Below are positions 1 through 8,521 of a DNA stretch of 64,000 nt, piece by piece (position 1 is the stretch's first letter; the number at the start of each line of letters is the position of its first letter). Made by a program: the position numbers and the translations under genes. The stretch lies in assembly GCA_040766985.1 (NCBI GenBank), contig JAXGPL010000004.1, forward strand, positions 1-64,000, read 5' to 3'. The notes beneath the pieces are model-generated. The model was not told the origin of the DNA, searched no databases, and saw only the letters and a program-made list of their open reading frames with translations. The DNA is from JAXGPL01 sp040766985. GTDB taxonomy: Bacteria; Bacillota; Sulfobacillia; JAUYEG01.

Positions 1-199
<199 letters not shown>

Positions 200-393
200 T
201 CTATGATCAAGGTCTTGCGACCCGATCTGCTTCCACAGGGTCCTTCGTCCAAGCTTAGGCTCTTTGGAGTCCATAAGACTCCGCAGAACATTGGCTTTCG
301 TACGAAAGACGATTTGTTGCTTAACCGTCTCCCGTTGCTCACTGTTTAGTTTTCAAGGTGCTTGCGCCGGCTTTCTGGGCGCGACGCTCGTTA

Positions 394-422
394 ATAGTAG
401 CATGGTGATTTTGGGTTGTCAA
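394..422 (-). promoter_or_regulatory. rRNA promoter and leader
   Basis: On the complement a perfect TTGACA (417-422) is followed after 17 bases by TACTAT (394-399). This sits about 195 bases upstream of the mature 16S end. The leader between them contains CCTTGAAAACTAAACAGTGAG (around 336-360), resembling the conserved motif preceding 16S in Bacillus and relatives, which supports an rRNA operon leader. Confidence 0.75.
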
Positions 423-549
423 GCACGCAAAAACCTTGATAACACTGGGCTTTTGCCGCTCGCCCGGGTGCTTTGGCAAGGGTCTTGGGCATGCCCCAGC
501 GGGGCTTTTTGCAGACCTTCCGGCGCTCACAGCCACCCCTTTTAAAGAC

Positions 550-583
550 AAACAGAAACAACAAAGAGCGGGCGGACCCGCTC
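550..583 (-). terminator. Rho-independent terminator after tRNA-Glu
   Basis: On the complement GAGCGGG-TCC-GCCCGCTC (566-583) forms a strong stem and is followed by a T-rich stretch, TTTGTTGTTTCTG. It lies just past the 3' end of tRNA-Glu and separates the tRNA transcript from the rRNA operon. Confidence 0.75.
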
Positions 584-595
584 CTAATGATCCTT

Positions 596-671
596 TGGTA
601 GCCCCTAGGGGATTCGAACCCCTGTCGCCGCCGTGAGAGGGCGGTGTCCTAGGCCTCTAGACGAAGGAGCC
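596..671 (-). tRNA. tRNA-Glu (anticodon CTC)
   Basis: The 76-base complement folds as a cloverleaf with acceptor GGCTCCT, anticodon stem CCGCC/GGCGG, loop CTCTCAC (anticodon CTC, reads GAG), a T arm with GGTTCGAATCC and an encoded CCA. It is paired with tRNA-Gln just upstream. Confidence 0.96.
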
Positions 672-680
672 GATTTGCTC

Positions 681-754
681 TGGCTGGGGAGGATGGATTC
701 GAACCACCGCAAGCAGATCCAGAGTCTGCTGTCCTGCCACTAGACGACTCCCCA
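681..754 (-). tRNA. tRNA-Gln (anticodon CTG)
   Basis: The 74-base complement has acceptor TGGGGAG/CTCCCCA, anticodon stem GCAGA/TCTGC, loop CTCTGGA (anticodon CTG, reads CAG), T loop TTCGAAT and encoded CCA. The U1-A72 pair of the acceptor is typical of bacterial tRNA-Gln. Confidence 0.96.
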
Positions 755-904
755 GTTACAATGCGCTCGAAAACGCGCTTTTTAGCTTAGCATATCGGAT
801 TGTTGTTGGCAACTTGCCAAATGGACGCTTGCTGCGCGCACTTACTGCGCGTTGCCTGTATCCAATGCGTGCTGCGACGTCTGGTTGCCCCGGTGGCCAT
901 AGGC

Positions 905-943
905 CAAAATCCAGCGGGTAGCGCGCTGAGCGCCACCCGCTGG
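905..943 (-). terminator. Terminator of the por operon
   Basis: On the complement CCAGCGGGT and ACCCGCTGG (arms at 935-943 and 911-919) enclose a further GC-rich inner pairing and are followed by ATTTTGG. It lies 20 bases beyond the porB stop codon, as expected for the end of the operon. Confidence 0.75.
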
Positions 944-962
944 ATTACCCGTAGCAACTACA

Positions 963-1886
963 CTACTCAATCCCGCACTTCTTCTTGAGATCCTCCCACT
1001 TGCGGTCGACGTGGGCCTGGATCTCGTCGAGGAGCGGCTTGTTCGCCTCGGTGAACAGGTGCCGGAACCGGCCCTGGCGCTTGAGCCACTCAGCAACGGG
1101 TTTCTTCTCCCGCGGCTGGTAGGTCAGCTTCCAGACACCGTGGTCGACTTCGTAGAGCGGCCAGAAGCAGGTGTCCACCGCAAGCCGCGCCAGCTCGATC
1201 GATTCGGAAGTGTCCATTCGCCAGCCGCGCGGGCACGGCGACAACACGTTAATGAACGAGAAGCCGTCGGTCGCAAAGGCCTTCTGCGCCTTGGTGACGA
1301 GGTCGTTCCAGTGGCTCGGCGAGCCCTGGGCGACGTACGGGACGTCGTGTGCAACCATGATCGCCGTCAGATCCTTGCGGTGCTCGGACTTGCCTGCCAG
1401 CACCGAACCTGCCGGGCTGGTGGTCGTGTCCGCCCCGAACGGTGTGGCGCTGGAGCGTTGGATGCCGGTGTTCATGTACGCTTCGTTGTCAAGGCACACG
1501 TACAGCATCCGGTGGCCGCGTTCGGCAGCCCCCGACAGGGACTGCAGGCCGATGTCATAGGTGCCGCCGTCTCCGCCGAAGGCGACGAAGTTGACATCCC
1601 CGCTGACCTTGCCGCGGCGCTTGAGTGCGTTATAGGCCGCTTCGATGCCGCTGACGGTCGCGGCCGCGTTCTCGAAGGCGGAATGCATCCAGGGGCTCGC
1701 CCACGAGGTATAGGGATAGATCGTCGTCGCAACCTCAAGGCATCCGGTGGCGCATCCGACGACCACGGGCTTGTCGCTGGCGGCCAGGATCTGGCGCGCG
1801 GCGGTGCCGTGGCCGCAGCCCGCACAGAGGCGGTGGCCCTGCGTCAGGATATCGTCGTGTTTGCTGAGTTCACGTAGATTGGCCAC
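963..1886 (-). CDS. porB: 2-oxoacid:ferredoxin oxidoreductase, beta subunit
   Basis: This is the thiamine-diphosphate subunit of a pyruvate- or 2-oxoacid:ferredoxin oxidoreductase, which decarboxylates a 2-oxoacid to the acyl-CoA and passes electrons to ferredoxin. The 307-residue protein shows CAGCGHG (C21, C24) and GCATGC (C45, C49), plus a late CPRGW cysteine, matching the proximal 4Fe-4S site. It also has the cofactor motif GDGG at 105-108 with LDNEAYMNTG downstream. The start is GTG with AGGAGGTGA ideally spaced. It is the last gene of porG-porD-porA-porB, 13 bases after porA. Pyruvate is the likeliest substrate, but a branched-chain or 2-oxoglutarate enzyme cannot be excluded. Confidence 0.95.
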   Translation of the reverse strand: MANLRELSKHDDILTQGHRLCAGCGHGTAARQILAASDKPVVVGCATGCLEVATTIYPYTSWASPWMHSAFENAAATVSGIEAAYNALKRRGKVSGDVNFVAFGGDGGTYDIGLQSLSGAAERGHRMLYVCLDNEAYMNTGIQRSSATPFGADTTTSPAGSVLAGKSEHRKDLTAIMVAHDVPYVAQGSPSHWNDLVTKAQKAFATDGFSFINVLSPCPRGWRMDTSESIELARLAVDTCFWPLYEVDHGVWKLTYQPREKKPVAEWLKRQGRFRHLFTEANKPLLDEIQAHVDRKWEDLKKKCGIE

Positions 1887-1899
1887 AGAGTCTCACCTC

Positions 1900-3081
1900 C
1901 TACTCGCGCACGCCCAGGTACTGGACCTGCCGCAAGGGCGCCTGGTTGCGGACGAGCTTATTGAGGTACTCATATACTGAAACGATATCTTCCATCACGA
2001 CGTCGCGGCCGCCAAGGCCGTACACGTAGTCGACGATGGGCATCTTTGCGCTTGTGCCATAGAGCCATGAACGGACTTCGGAGAACAGAGGCCCGCCGAA
2101 CCCGGCGTACGCGTCGGCGCGGTCCAACACCGCGACAGCCTTGAGCGGCGCCAGAGCTTCGACGATTTCTTCTCGCGGAACCGGCCGGAACACGCGCAGC
2201 TTTAGCACGCCGGCTTTGATGCCCTTGGCCCTGAGGTGGTCGACCGCGGCGCGGGCGGTGCCGGCCGTCGAACCGATCACGACGATACCGATCTCCGCGT
2301 CGTCGAGCCTATAGGTTTCAAAGAACCCGTAGTTCCTGCCTGTGAGCTGCGCATATGCCTGGGACATCCCATCGACGACCTTTTTGGCATCGAACACGGC
2401 TTCGGCCTGCTGCCTCTTGAGTTCGAAGTAGTAGTCGTACATGGCAAGTGGGCCGACCGTATACGGCTTGGCCACATCGAGAAGATAGCGGTTGGGCTCG
2501 TACTGCCCAACAAAGTCCTTGACCAGCTTGTCCTCTTCGATCACAAGGTTCTCCAGGGAGTGGCTGATGATAAAGCCATCCATGCACACCATCACGGGCA
2601 AAAGGACCTCGGGATGCTCGGCGATGCGCATGGCGATGAACATGTTGTCGTACGCTTCCTGCGCGTTCTCCGAGTACAGCTGGATCCACCCCGTGTCGCG
2701 GGCGTGCATGGTGTCGCGGTGGTCGCAGTGGATATTGATAGGTCCGGAAAGCGCCCGGTTGACGACAGGCATTACGATCGGCAGCCGGTACGACGATGCG
2801 ATGTGCAACATTTCGTGCATCAGCGCCAGGCCCTGCGACGAAGTAGCCGTCATCGCCCTCGCGCCGCCCGCGGATGCTCCGATGGTCGCGCTCATTGCGC
2901 TGTGCTCGCTCTCGACGCGGACCATTTCCGTGGAAACCTGCCCGTCCGATACGAACGATGCGAAGTACTGGACAATCTCGGTCTGGGGCGTGATGGGGTA
3001 GGCGGCAACGACGTCGGGGTTGATCTGCTTCATGGCCAGCGCGACGGCTTCGTTGCCGGTTAGGGCGACCCGCTTACCCAT
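1900..3081 (-). CDS. porA: 2-oxoacid:ferredoxin oxidoreductase, alpha subunit
   Basis: The alpha subunit forms the 2-oxoacid-binding half of the active site. The 393-residue protein begins with a pyrimidine-binding-type domain (GNEAVALAMKQ, then AAYPITPQTEI). It contains VESEHSAMSATIGASAGGAR, the signature around the catalytic region of PorA proteins, and ends with a transketolase C-terminal-like domain (VVIGSTAGTARAAVDHLR). It overlaps or abuts porD at 3081 and is followed closely by porB, so the four subunits are cotranscribed. Length and domain order match the four-subunit archaeal/clostridial enzyme rather than the single-chain clostridial PFOR. Confidence 0.95.
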   Translation of the reverse strand: MGKRVALTGNEAVALAMKQINPDVVAAYPITPQTEIVQYFASFVSDGQVSTEMVRVESEHSAMSATIGASAGGARAMTATSSQGLALMHEMLHIASSYRLPIVMPVVNRALSGPINIHCDHRDTMHARDTGWIQLYSENAQEAYDNMFIAMRIAEHPEVLLPVMVCMDGFIISHSLENLVIEEDKLVKDFVGQYEPNRYLLDVAKPYTVGPLAMYDYYFELKRQQAEAVFDAKKVVDGMSQAYAQLTGRNYGFFETYRLDDAEIGIVVIGSTAGTARAAVDHLRAKGIKAGVLKLRVFRPVPREEIVEALAPLKAVAVLDRADAYAGFGGPLFSEVRSWLYGTSAKMPIVDYVYGLGGRDVVMEDIVSVYEYLNKLVRNQAPLRQVQYLGVRE

Positions 3082-3434
3082 TAGCAGGCGCCTCCCTTCT
3101 CAGCGGCCGCAGCTGCCGGAGCGTCGGCTTCGTGGCTCAACGCATCGGCCTCGCGGATCATCGTGATTGCATTGGCGCGCTTGGGGCATTCGGCCGCGCA
3201 GATGCCGCAGCCCTTGCAGTGCTCGTAGTCAATGCCGCTGACCTTGCCGTCCTTGACGATGATGGCGGCGTCGGGGCAGTACACCCAGCAGAAGAAGCAG
3301 TTGATGCACTTCTCGGCGCTCCACACCGGGCGCATGGTCCGCCAGTCGCCGGTCAGGTACTCGCGGGCGTTGCCGGGCTCATCGATGATCCCGCCGCGGG
3401 GGAGGTCCTTCCACCCCTTAGCTGACGTGGTCAT
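3081..3434 (-). CDS. porD: 2-oxoacid:ferredoxin oxidoreductase, delta (ferredoxin-like) subunit
   Basis: This 117-residue subunit carries two 4Fe-4S motifs, CINCFFCWVYCP (about 42-53) and CKGCGICAAECP (about 73-84). They relay electrons from the thiamine site to free ferredoxin. The C-terminal tail is alanine-rich and probably unstructured. The start overlaps the end of porG by four bases and the stop touches the porA start, which indicates translational coupling. A stand-alone ferredoxin is excluded by the flanking subunit genes. Confidence 0.94.
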   Translation of the reverse strand: MTTSAKGWKDLPRGGIIDEPGNAREYLTGDWRTMRPVWSAEKCINCFFCWVYCPDAAIIVKDGKVSGIDYEHCKGCGICAAECPKRANAITMIREADALSHEADAPAAAAAEKGGAC

Positions 3435-4006
3435 TCGCCCTGCACCTCCTGGTATGCGCGCTCGATGGCCTTGAGGTTGCCTTCGATGACGCTGGGCTTG
3501 GATTTGAACTTGTCCTCAAGCTGCTGGCGCATGATGTCCATGAACTGCTGGTAGGGCATCAGGTCCGTGACCTTGAGCAGTGCGCCCATCATCGGCGTGT
3601 TGGGGATGTCGCGGCCGATGGTTTGGACGGAGATCGAACTGGCGTCGATCGTGTAGACCTTGCCGGTCTGGAGGCCGGTCTTGGCGCGCACCTGGGCAGG
3701 TGTATCGGAGGTGTTGACGATGACGATGCCTTCGTCACCGACGCCCTTCACCACGCCGGGTCCCAGGAGGGTTGGATCCAGGACGGCTACAACGTCCGGC
3801 TCCGTCACGTGGCAGTGCAGGGCGATGGGCTCGTCGCTGCACCTATTGAAGGCCTGGATCGGGGCTCCCATACGCTCGGGTCCATACTCCGGAAACCCCT
3901 GCACGAACATCCCTGCCGCCGATGTAGCCTCGGCGAGCAGCTGCGAAGCCGTCTTGGCTCCTTGACCGCCGCGGGCGTGCCAGCGAACTTCGGTCAGTTT
4001 GCCCAA
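3431..4006 (-). CDS. porG: 2-oxoacid:ferredoxin oxidoreductase, gamma subunit
   Basis: The gamma subunit (191 residues) begins with EVRWHARGGQGAKTASQLL, the hallmark of PorG, followed by VQGFPEYGPERMGAP. It takes part in CoA binding and complex assembly. Translation probably starts at TTG (4006), preceded by a GGGAGG ribosome-binding site. It is the first gene of the operon. About 200 bases of structured leader lie between it and a good promoter at 4218-4247, so the operon may be controlled by attenuation. Confidence 0.94.
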   Translation of the reverse strand: MGKLTEVRWHARGGQGAKTASQLLAEATSAAGMFVQGFPEYGPERMGAPIQAFNRCSDEPIALHCHVTEPDVVAVLDPTLLGPGVVKGVGDEGIVIVNTSDTPAQVRAKTGLQTGKVYTIDASSISVQTIGRDIPNTPMMGALLKVTDLMPYQQFMDIMRQQLEDKFKSKPSVIEGNLKAIERAYQEVQGE

Positions 4007-4149
4007 AAGGCTCCCTCCCTCTTTGCTGTTTTCTGTTGTGTGAGACGGGTGCGTCGACTGGTCCTGAACCTCTAGTGAAAACGTCCTGGCAAAACGTCCA
4101 CGCCAAAGCTCTTGCCGACGCTTTGGCTTTCGCCCGATCCCAAAGCCTA

Positions 4150-4181
4150 AAGGCCCAGAGCCGTTCAGGACTCTGGGCCTT
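4150..4181 (-). promoter_or_regulatory. Terminator-like hairpin inside the por leader
   Basis: On the complement AAGGCCCAGAG and CTCTGGGCCTT form an 11-pair stem followed by TAGGCTTTGG. It lies downstream of the predicted promoter and about 145 bases before porG. Two upstream GGGCC blocks (around 4195-4200 and 4211-4216) could pair with the GGCCC arm instead, giving a plausible terminator/antiterminator switch. I do not recognise a known riboswitch class. Confidence 0.5.
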
Positions 4182-4217
4182 ACTCAGGTCTATTGGCCCG
4201 AATTGCTCATCAGGCCC

Positions 4218-4247
4218 ATTCTAGCAAGGCGCGGTTTAGGCAGTCAA
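4218..4247 (-). promoter_or_regulatory. Promoter of the por operon
   Basis: On the complement TTGACT (4242-4247) is followed after 18 bases by TAGAAT (4218-4223). Both match the sigma-A consensus at five of six positions. Transcription would start near 4210, giving a leader of about 200 bases before porG. The rest of the 4007-4343 gap shows no gene. Confidence 0.65.
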
Positions 4248-4343
4248 GACAAGCAACTCCGCGTCATCGCATAAAGACCTGCTTAACCCGCTGTTTAAGC
4301 ATACGTTCAGGTTCAGCCTTCGCGGACGGGCGGGAATCAGCCG

Positions 4344-4616
4344 CTAGATAAGGTTTCGGAGCATAACCACGAGTACGATGCCCGGCAACCCCAATAGCCC
4401 TGCGCTGAGTACGCTGGCGGCGTTGAATGGAACGTGAATGTCAATGAGCCCGCCGACCAGATTGATCAGCAGTATCGCAACCGCTCCGATCGCCAGCGCG
4501 TATGCGGTGCGCAGGAGCAGCCGCGCTGGGGTCCATAGCAGGCGCAACACGAGATAGGCGACAATCAACCCGACGGTGTAGGCGAGGACGACGGAAAGGT
4601 CAACGCCTCCAGGCAT
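4344..4616 (-). CDS. bofA: BofA-family sporulation membrane protein
   Basis: This 90-residue protein has three hydrophobic stretches and ends with the family motif NAASVLSAGLLGLPGIVLVV. In Bacillus BofA sits in the outer forespore membrane and inhibits SpoIVFB, which holds back pro-sigma-K processing until engulfment is complete. Its place after recR and yaaL is the same as in Bacillus, which supports the call independently of the rather weak sequence conservation. It is good evidence that the organism sporulates. Confidence 0.85.
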   Translation of the reverse strand: MPGGVDLSVVLAYTVGLIVAYLVLRLLWTPARLLLRTAYALAIGAVAILLINLVGGLIDIHVPFNAASVLSAGLLGLPGIVLVVMLRNLI

Positions 4617-4687
4617 GGCGCTTCGCCTCCAACGGCCACGGTGGGACCGTGTTTGTTCTGCACTAGCTTACTGGAGGAGTTGGCAGG

Positions 4688-5044
4688 CTATGCCGGGGGT
4701 TCAACCGCGTCCGCTGCGCCGGGGCGGGTACCGTCCCAGCCGTTGCGCGCCTGGTTAAGGAGGTACATATACCTTCGCTCCGCAGCCTTGACCTGGTAGA
4801 TTGCGTAATCGACCAGTCCTGGGTCCGTGACCTGCTCAAAGTACGCCCTGGCGCACATCCATTCGATCTTGGCTTGTTCGACCGAATCGTGGAGTTCGGG
4901 AGCGTGCTGGAACCTGTTCTCCGGGTTGTCGAGAACGAGGTGCGAGGCGACCTTGCTGAACATGCTTCCGATAGGGCCAGCTATCCCTTGCACTACACGC
5001 GCCTCCCTAGGGTACTCAAGAAGAGAATAAGCAGCGCGTGTCAT
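4688..5044 (-). CDS. YaaL-like DUF2508 protein
   Basis: This 118-residue protein contains a helical core, DSVEQAKIEWMCARAYFEQVTDP, followed by DYAIYQVKAAERRYMYLL. That pattern is typical of the DUF2508/YaaL family found between recR and bofA in spore formers. No catalytic residues are apparent and the function of the family is unknown. The C-terminal 15 residues are rich in Ala, Pro and Gly and look disordered. It lies 32 bases downstream of recR and is probably cotranscribed with dnaX-ebfC-recR. Confidence 0.8.
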   Translation of the reverse strand: MTRAAYSLLEYPREARVVQGIAGPIGSMFSKVASHLVLDNPENRFQHAPELHDSVEQAKIEWMCARAYFEQVTDPGLVDYAIYQVKAAERRYMYLLNQARNGWDGTRPGAADAVEPPA

Positions 5045-5076
5045 ACTTATTCAGTAGCCCATCGGAAGGTTAGCTG

Positions 5077-5676
5077 CTAGCCAAGCTCCCTTCTCCCCTC
5101 AAGGGCCTTGGCGAGCGTAACTTCGTCAGCGTATTCGAGGTCGCCCCCGACCGGAAGGCCGCGTGCAAGACGCGTCGCTTTGACCTGCAGGGCGCGCAGG
5201 GCCTCGGCAAGGTAAAGGGCAGTCGCATCGCCCTCTACGTCGGGATTCGTGGCAATGATGACCTCGCGGACGCCGCCCGCCTTGACCCGGTCGAGCAGCG
5301 AAGGGATCCCGATCTGCTCCGGGCCGATGCCGTCGAGCGGCGAGATGGCGCCGTGCAGGACATGGTAGGTTCCGTGGAAACCATGGGTACGCTCCAGTGC
5401 CGCCACATCCCGGGGGTCCTCCACCACACAGATCACGGCGCGGTCGCGGGTGGGGTCAGAACATACGGCGCATACATCCTGGTCGGTCAGGTCCGCGCAC
5501 ACTGCGCACCGGCGCACGCGGTGCCTTGCCTCAACCATGGCGGCCGCGATTTGACCGACCTCAGCCTCATCCATCCGCAGGATGTGAAACGCAAGCCGTT
5601 GCGCCGTCTTCGGGCCGATTCCCGGCAAACGGGTCAGTTGGTCGATCAATCTCGCGATCGGACGGGCGAATGGCAT
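5077..5676 (-). CDS. recR: Recombination mediator RecR
   Basis: RecR works with RecO and RecF to load RecA at gaps. The 199-residue chain shows the expected order: an N-terminal helix-hairpin-helix (LTRLPGIGPKTAQRLAFHIL), a zinc finger with CAVCADLT..CAVC (about 57-73), and a Toprim domain beginning VICVVEDPRDV with the conserved NPDVEGDATALYL. The length is standard. It follows ebfC closely in the conserved dnaX-ebfC-recR group. Confidence 0.97.
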   Translation of the reverse strand: MPFARPIARLIDQLTRLPGIGPKTAQRLAFHILRMDEAEVGQIAAAMVEARHRVRRCAVCADLTDQDVCAVCSDPTRDRAVICVVEDPRDVAALERTHGFHGTYHVLHGAISPLDGIGPEQIGIPSLLDRVKAGGVREVIIATNPDVEGDATALYLAEALRALQVKATRLARGLPVGGDLEYADEVTLAKALEGRRELG

Positions 5677-5711
5677 GCTGTCCCTCCAAAGACGGCGTCT
5701 TTTGGTGCAGG

Positions 5712-6035
5712 CTAATCGTCCATCCCGGGCAGCTTGAGTCCGCCGGTGATCTTGTTCATGGCCTCAGCCATCATGTCCTCAGCCTGCCGCATCGCCTGGT
5801 TGACGGCCGCGACGATCATATCCTCAAGCATCTCGACGTCGTCGGGCGAGACGACTTCGGGGTTGATGTTGATTTCGAGAAGATCTTTACGTCCGTTGAC
5901 GGTCGCCTTCACGGCCCCACCGCCGGCGGAAGCCTCCACGACCTTTTGCGCCATCTCTTCCTGCACCTTGGCCATGTCTTGCTGCATTTTCTGAGCCATC
6001 TTGAGCATCTGGTTCATATCGCCGATCCTTTTCAC
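5712..6035 (-). CDS. ebfC: YbaB/EbfC-family nucleoid-associated protein
   Basis: The 107-residue protein has the YbaB signature: a methionine- and glutamine-rich N-terminal helix (NQMLKMAQKMQQDMAKVQEEM), then KVEASAGGGAVKATVNGRKDLL-like strands and LEDMIVAAVNQAM. Members form DNA-binding dimers and are almost always encoded with dnaX and recR. Its start overlaps the dnaX stop by four bases, so the two are translationally coupled. Confidence 0.93.
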   Translation of the reverse strand: MKRIGDMNQMLKMAQKMQQDMAKVQEEMAQKVVEASAGGGAVKATVNGRKDLLEININPEVVSPDDVEMLEDMIVAAVNQAMRQAEDMMAEAMNKITGGLKLPGMDD

Positions 6036-8059
6036 CGGTCTTCATCTCCCTTGCTCACATCCTCCGCGCGGAACATCAACTGCGCCTCACGCAGGTCCTC
6101 ATCGTCATCATTAGTGTCCGCACGGCTCGACCGTACCTGGTTGGAGCCGCCGGGGCCCTGTTCCGGCGCCGGGGCGGCCGGGGGCGTACGGTCGGCCTCC
6201 TCCGGGGTAGGCCCCTTAACGGGGGCACCCTTGGCGCTCTTGACTTCCTGCGCTCCATGGCCGCCCTCGCTTCCCCGGGCTTCCCGGCCGCCTCGTCCCT
6301 GCTGCTCTGCCGCAACTTGAGGGTTCCCACGGTCCGGTGAATCGAACAGGCTCTGGCGCGACCGCACCTGGATCACGACATTCACCGCAGCGCCGATCGT
6401 CGGCCCCATGGTCTCGGCAAGGCGGCGGCAGGTATCCTTGCCCCCCAGATAGTCCGCCATGAATTCCATGCCCTCCGGGAGCCATACGCATACCCTGCGC
6501 CCGTCCCATTCCGGCACTGCATTGGCGAGGTACCCCGAGGAGGTATCGGGGAGTTGTGCGAGGGCGCCCCGCCATGCGCGGTCGAGAAGGGCAGGGGATA
6601 CCGCAACCGGCGCCGCCGGATCGTCCTGCGGCGGAGGAGCTTGTTCCGGTCCCGCCGCCGCCGGCTTCGCCGCTGACGACACCCCGTCCGCATCGCCGCT
6701 CGCGGGGCCGCCGGCTGGACCGTCGGCTACGTGCCGGTCGGGCTTGCCTTCGGCCTCCGGCTGCAGGTTCGCGTCCGGGTCCTCGGGCGGCGGCTCGGGA
6801 AGCGGAGGGGCGGCGGTTTCCAAATGAGATGCGGGCGCCGGCCGCGACGGGCGGGCGGCTCCTGCGGGCGTCCGGCGGCGAGACGGAGGACGTGCTACCG
6901 GGCAGGCCGTTGCCTCCGAGCTCACGCCATCCTGAGCGCCACCTTCCGGTGCGGCGTGGCCAGCAGCCGGCATTGAAGCGCAAAGCTTGACGAGGCGGGC
7001 TTCGAGGACCAGGCGCGGCTGGTGGGCCAGACGCAGTTCAGCGTCGGCAGACGAGAACAAATCGATCGCATCGTAGAGCAGCCGATCGGAAACCGACCCC
7101 GCCTGTGCCGCAAGACGCTGCGGATCGTCCGCGAGAGGCCCTGTCGCTTCGCCACGGTCGCCGGCCAGCCGGATCAATAGCAGATCGCGGAAATGATGGC
7201 CCAGGGCGCGGGCGACCTCGCGCGGGTCGCGCCCGTGCTCCAGAAGCTGCCCGAGCAAGCGCCAGGTCGACGCGACGTCCCCGGCGAGGACGGCGTCTGT
7301 CAGTTCGCCGAACACCCCGGCGTCCATCGCCCCCAGAACCGCCCGTGCGTCGCCCAAGGTGACCCGGTCCTGCGTATAGGCCAGGCACTGGTCCAGGATG
7401 CTAAGGGCATCCCGCATCGAGCCCGTAGCCGCGCGCCCGATCGCGCGGAGGGCGGCAGGATCGACGTCGCGGTCCAGCTTACCGGTCACCGCGGCGAGGT
7501 GCGAAACGATCGCTTCGGTGGGCAGGCGGTGAAAGTCGAACCGCTGGCACCTTGAGAGAATGGTCGGCGGGACCCGGTAGGCTTCGGTCGTGCAAAGGAT
7601 GAAGACGACGTTGGTCGGCGGTTCCTCCAACGTCTTCAGCAAGGCGTTGAAGGCCTCGTTGGTGAGCATGTGGACTTCGTCAATCACGTACACCTTGTAC
7701 TTGCCGCTTACGGGCGCAAGGCGGATCCGGTCACGGAGAGTCCTGATCTCTTCGATGCCGCGGTTGGAGGCCGCATCCATCTCGCTAACGTCAACGCCCT
7801 CGCCACGCGCAATGCTCTGGCACTCCGGGCACTCCCCACACGGTTGGCCCATCACGGCATTCGGGCAGTTGAGCGCCTTTGCCAGCACCCGCGCGGTGGA
7901 GGTCTTGCCGGTCCCCCGCGGGCCGCAGAACAGATAGGCGTGGGAGAGGCGGTTCTCGTTGAGCGCGTTGAGCAATGTGCGGGAAACGTGCTCCTGGGCA
8001 ACGATCTCCGCAAATGTGCGCGGGCGGTACTCCCGGTACAAAGCCACTGGCACAAGCAT
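6032..8059 (-). CDS. dnaX: DNA polymerase III subunits gamma/tau
   Basis: This is the clamp-loader ATPase. From the chosen ATG (8059) it is 675 residues and begins VALYREYRPRTFAEIVAQ, the standard DnaX N-terminus. Walker A is GPRGTGKTST. A zinc module CPNAVMGQPCGECPEC follows, then the DEVHML Walker B region and the arginine-finger LSRCQRF. A long Pro/Ala/Gly-rich linker precedes a C-terminal tau-type region. An upstream in-frame ATG at 8149 lies inside the SRP RNA gene and was not used. The order SRP RNA-dnaX-ebfC-recR matches Bacillus. Confidence 0.95.
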   Translation of the reverse strand: MLVPVALYREYRPRTFAEIVAQEHVSRTLLNALNENRLSHAYLFCGPRGTGKTSTARVLAKALNCPNAVMGQPCGECPECQSIARGEGVDVSEMDAASNRGIEEIRTLRDRIRLAPVSGKYKVYVIDEVHMLTNEAFNALLKTLEEPPTNVVFILCTTEAYRVPPTILSRCQRFDFHRLPTEAIVSHLAAVTGKLDRDVDPAALRAIGRAATGSMRDALSILDQCLAYTQDRVTLGDARAVLGAMDAGVFGELTDAVLAGDVASTWRLLGQLLEHGRDPREVARALGHHFRDLLLIRLAGDRGEATGPLADDPQRLAAQAGSVSDRLLYDAIDLFSSADAELRLAHQPRLVLEARLVKLCASMPAAGHAAPEGGAQDGVSSEATACPVARPPSRRRTPAGAARPSRPAPASHLETAAPPLPEPPPEDPDANLQPEAEGKPDRHVADGPAGGPASGDADGVSSAAKPAAAGPEQAPPPQDDPAAPVAVSPALLDRAWRGALAQLPDTSSGYLANAVPEWDGRRVCVWLPEGMEFMADYLGGKDTCRRLAETMGPTIGAAVNVVIQVRSRQSLFDSPDRGNPQVAAEQQGRGGREARGSEGGHGAQEVKSAKGAPVKGPTPEEADRTPPAAPAPEQGPGGSNQVRSSRADTNDDDEDLREAQLMFRAEDVSKGDEDR

Positions 8060-8120
8060 CAACTCCGGGCTCAAGGTTCGAGGCGGGCTGTGGCGTTCCC
8101 TGGAGCGAAAGAGAAAGGAA

Positions 8121-8394
8121 TTCGGTCGTGCACCCGCCTTCGACGCCATCCCCCGGGCGTAACCGCGGCAGTCGGCTCCGGCCAGGTTTGCCTCGGCACA
8201 CGGGAGAGCCCGCTTACCGTTGCTTCCTTCCGGACCTGGCGGGGTTCACAGGTTCCCGTTGCGAGGGACCCGACCTTCAACGCCACTTACCGCAGGCAGA
8301 CCCCGAGAAAGTGCGCCTCGGAGCGGGAATTCGACCCCGCTATAGCGGATTGCGGGTTCAGGGCACCGCTATCTCCCCGTCTAGCACGACCGAA
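8121..8394 (-). ncRNA. ffs: Signal recognition particle RNA, large (Alu-containing) type
   Basis: The complement carries the conserved SRP helix 8 core, CAGGTCCGGAAGGAAGCA, with its GGGTTGCCTG-like partner region. A 5' Alu portion (GGGGAGATAGCGGTGCCCTG) closely resembles the B. subtilis scRNA. Ends are set by the closing stem TTCGGTCGTGC/GCACGACCGAA, giving about 274 bases. Ends could be off by a few bases. It targets signal-bearing nascent chains to the membrane together with Ffh. Confidence 0.93.
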
Positions 8395-8397
8395 ATC

Positions 8398-8491
8398 TGG
8401 CGGAGAGGGCGGGATTTGAACCCGCGAGACAGGTTTAATCCCGTCTACTCGCTCTCCAGGCGAGCGCCTTCAGCCACTCAGCCACCTCTCC
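8398..8491 (-). tRNA. tRNA-Ser (anticodon GGA)
   Basis: A class II tRNA of 94 bases with acceptor GGAGAGG/CCTCTCC, anticodon stem CTCGC/GCGAG, loop CTGGAGA (anticodon GGA, reads TCC and TCT), a long variable arm and encoded CCA. The serine T-box upstream of mtnA-serS has a UCC specifier, which this tRNA would read. Confidence 0.96.
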
Positions 8492-8521
8492 GCAAAATGC
8501 TTCAAGGCAAATATCTAAGGC

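Noticed and set aside
491..509. Hairpin GCCCCAGCGGGGC followed by five T on the plus strand
   Set aside because: It looks like a terminator, but no plus-strand gene lies upstream of it, so I did not annotate it.
1011..1877. Plus-strand open frame opposite porB
   Set aside because: Shadow frame; the minus-strand protein is clearly PorB.
8060..8149. In-frame extension of dnaX to an upstream ATG
   Set aside because: The added 30 codons overlap the SRP RNA gene and lack the conserved DnaX N-terminus.
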